Below, in pieces: positions 33,110-33,246 of a stretch of DNA of 33,246 nt. The stretch covers positions 1 through 33,246 of the forward strand of contig DDYT01000021.1 of the NCBI GenBank assembly GCA_002348095.1. The letters are read 5' to 3'. This stretch comes from Erysipelotrichaceae bacterium UBA2227. Its GTDB lineage: Bacteria; Bacillota_I; Bacilli_A; Erysipelotrichales; Erysipelotrichaceae. A model generated the notes under the pieces. It saw only the letters and a list, made by a program, of their open reading frames with translations, did no database searches and was not told the origin of the DNA. Position 1 is the first letter of the stretch. Each line of letters begins with the position of its first letter. Both the position numbers and the translations under genes were made by a program.

Positions 33110-33137
33110 TTATCAATTTAGGTTAGTAAATTGATAA
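33110..33137 (-). promoter_or_regulatory. Core promoter within an 11-base-arm palindromic operator
   Basis: TTATCAATTTA (33110-33120) and TAAATTGATAA (33127-33137) are perfect inverted arms separated by six bases. Read on the minus strand, TTATCA of one arm serves as -35 and GATAAT at the end of the other arm as -10, with a 17-base spacer, ending seven bases before the ATG. A dimeric repressor bound here would occlude RNA polymerase. Beyond it, 33138-33246 shows no gene. Confidence 0.65.
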
Positions 33138-33246
33138 ATTCCTTTCTAGCCTAATCTTTTTTGAGCATACTGCACGGCGAATGCGTTATGCTTAAACTAT
33201 GCACTGTGGATTTGTGTTTCGTGTGTACAGTCTGACTGTTAGAGGG

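Overview
The window looks like a chromosomal segment of a low- to mid-GC Bacillota-type bacterium; the lineage cannot be fixed further by eye. Reasons: strong AGGAGG-type ribosome sites, clean sigma-A promoters (for example TTGACA-16-TATAAT at 25378-25405), a lipoprotein with DUF5050-type repeats, PepF, a Na+-type ABC exporter and a Dpn-type restriction system. Tryptophan is TGG throughout and TGA is a normal stop, so this is not a Mycoplasma-type code. Base composition splits the window: 18 of 60 bases are G or C at 7201-7260, against 32 of 60 at 28021-28080.

Bases 1 to about 18.9 kb are a defence island, all genes on the minus strand. It begins at the left edge with repeats resembling an IS21-family terminus. 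In transcription order the island holds a membrane-anchored SF2 helicase with a small two-TM protein; an overlapping pair (unknown protein and a double zinc-finger protein); a GmrSD-like DUF262/DUF1524 protein; an HNH nuclease; a broken gene; a complete DpnII-type GATC restriction-modification operon with an extra unknown gene; an FRG-domain protein; and a promoter-led group of SF1 helicase-nuclease, HEPN-like/CBS protein and AbiH.

From 19 to 25.2 kb lie housekeeping or envelope genes: a CPBP protease overlapping a nitroreductase, a TM2 protein, a membrane-tethered XRE regulator (plus strand), and a minus-strand operon of zinc-ribbon protein, HEAT/membrane protein and DUF5050 lipoprotein, preceded by a small HEAT-like protein. 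From 25.4 kb to the end come two coupled membrane metalloproteases, a NatAB-type ABC exporter, oligoendopeptidase F, and a metallo-beta-lactamase-fold hydrolase with a large palindromic operator.

The least expected features are not protein genes. First, two tandem paralogous small RNA genes at 29941-30167 (minus strand), each with a promoter, a hairpin with a C-run loop and a terminator. Second, a recurring palindrome TTGAC-N7-GTCAA at the XRE promoter, at the NatAB promoter, and in an orphan copy of the XRE promoter inside the defence island. Third, a degraded gene at 9543-9977 next to the DpnII operon. Fourth, an 11-bp-arm palindrome over the core promoter of the last gene.
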